This document shows, one piece after another, positions 6,322 to 6,676 of a DNA stretch of 6,676 nt. The notes beneath the pieces were generated by a model that saw only the letters and a list, made by a program, of their open reading frames with translations, searched no databases and was not told the origin of the DNA. This DNA is from Atopobium sp. UBA1382. GTDB taxonomy: Bacteria; Actinomycetota; Coriobacteriia; Coriobacteriales; Atopobiaceae. The number at the start of each line of letters is the position of its first letter. Positions within the stretch are counted from its first letter, which is position 1. The DNA lies in contig DBQY01000008.1 in the NCBI GenBank assembly GCA_002305805.1, positions 79,587 to 86,262 on the forward strand. Direction: 5' to 3'. Both the position numbers and the translations under genes were made by a program.

Positions 6322-6676
6322 GTGCCCCGAACGCCCCTGCCGCCCTGGGCGCCCTGGTCGACCAGCCCCGGGTTCGCGACTTTCTCACCACCGCGCTCGC
6401 CGACGACCGGCTCTCCCATGCGTACCTCTTCGTGGGCCCCCCGGGTTCCGGCAAGCATGAGGCGGCGGAGGCGCTCGCGAAGTGCGTGGTCTGCCCGAAC
6501 GGTGGCGACGGAACCTGTGACGAATGTCGCCGCGTGGCACACCGCACCCATCCGGACGTCCGCTGGCTCGCGCCGGGAAGCGCGACGGGCTACCTCGTCT
6601 CGCAGGTCCGTGAGCTCATCGAGGATGCGGGACTCGCGCCCATTCGCTCCCAGGTGAAGGTCTACGTGCTCGAGCG
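6318..6676 (+). CDS. holB: DNA polymerase III delta' subunit (5' part)
   Basis: The gene runs off the window end, so only 119 complete codons are visible. HolB is the delta' subunit of the clamp loader that places the sliding clamp on primed DNA. Visible features are LSHAYLFVGPPGSGKHEAA (residues 32-50) with a Walker-A-like loop at 40-46, then Cys56, Cys59, Cys67 and Cys70 forming the zinc-binding module, then THPDVRWLAP (77-86) and VSQVRELIEDAG, all in the order seen in delta' and gamma/tau proteins. THPD after the cysteines fits delta' better than DnaX. His47 replaces the Thr or Ser that follows the P-loop Lys in active ATPases, in line with delta' being a non-hydrolysing subunit in many bacteria. 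The ATG at 6318 overlaps the tmk stop by 4 bases. tmk-holB adjacency is a common bacterial arrangement. Confidence 0.92.
   Translation, partial: MSAPNAPAALGALVDQPRVRDFLTTALADDRLSHAYLFVGPPGSGKHEAAEALAKCVVCPNGGDGTCDECRRVAHRTHPDVRWLAPGSATGYLVSQVRELIEDAGLAPIRSQVKVYVLE

Overview
The window reads as a piece of a GC-rich actinobacterial chromosome. All genes are on the + strand and all five larger ones can be recognised. The high GC content, the strong GGAGG-type ribosome binding sites and a bacterial tat-tmk-holB setting that carries an archaeal-looking topoisomerase I suggest the class Coriobacteriia (Olsenella, Atopobium or Collinsella relatives). That placement is an inference from gene character and was not confirmed by any search.

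Layout. Positions 1-53 hold the last codons of an upstream gene, plausibly tatA or tatB. tatC (57-845), the core of the twin-arginine translocase, follows 3 bases later. topA (858-3368) starts 12 bases after tatC and encodes an 836-residue type IA topoisomerase whose catalytic motifs match the archaeal subfamily; its tail carries four Cys4 zinc ribbons arranged as a duplicated pair. A 183-base gap (3369-3551) contains a very strong long hairpin (3428-3496). Next is a 614-residue intracellular glycoside hydrolase of family 2 (3552-5396). A 307-base gap (5397-5703) follows, filled mostly by a four-box array of alternating inverted repeats (5403-5618). The last two genes are tmk (thymidylate kinase, 5704-6321) and, overlapping it by ATGA, the 5' part of holB (DNA polymerase III delta' subunit, 6318 to the window end).

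How the genes fit together. tatC-topA and tmk-holB look like two housekeeping blocks, for protein export plus DNA topology and for dTTP supply plus the replication clamp loader. The sugar hydrolase between them is functionally unrelated. It is bracketed on both sides by non-coding inverted-repeat structures, so it may be an accessory gene inserted into a conserved neighbourhood. The two intergenic repeat structures are the parts least explained by known features. I saw no tRNA, rRNA, CRISPR array, transposase or integrase gene.
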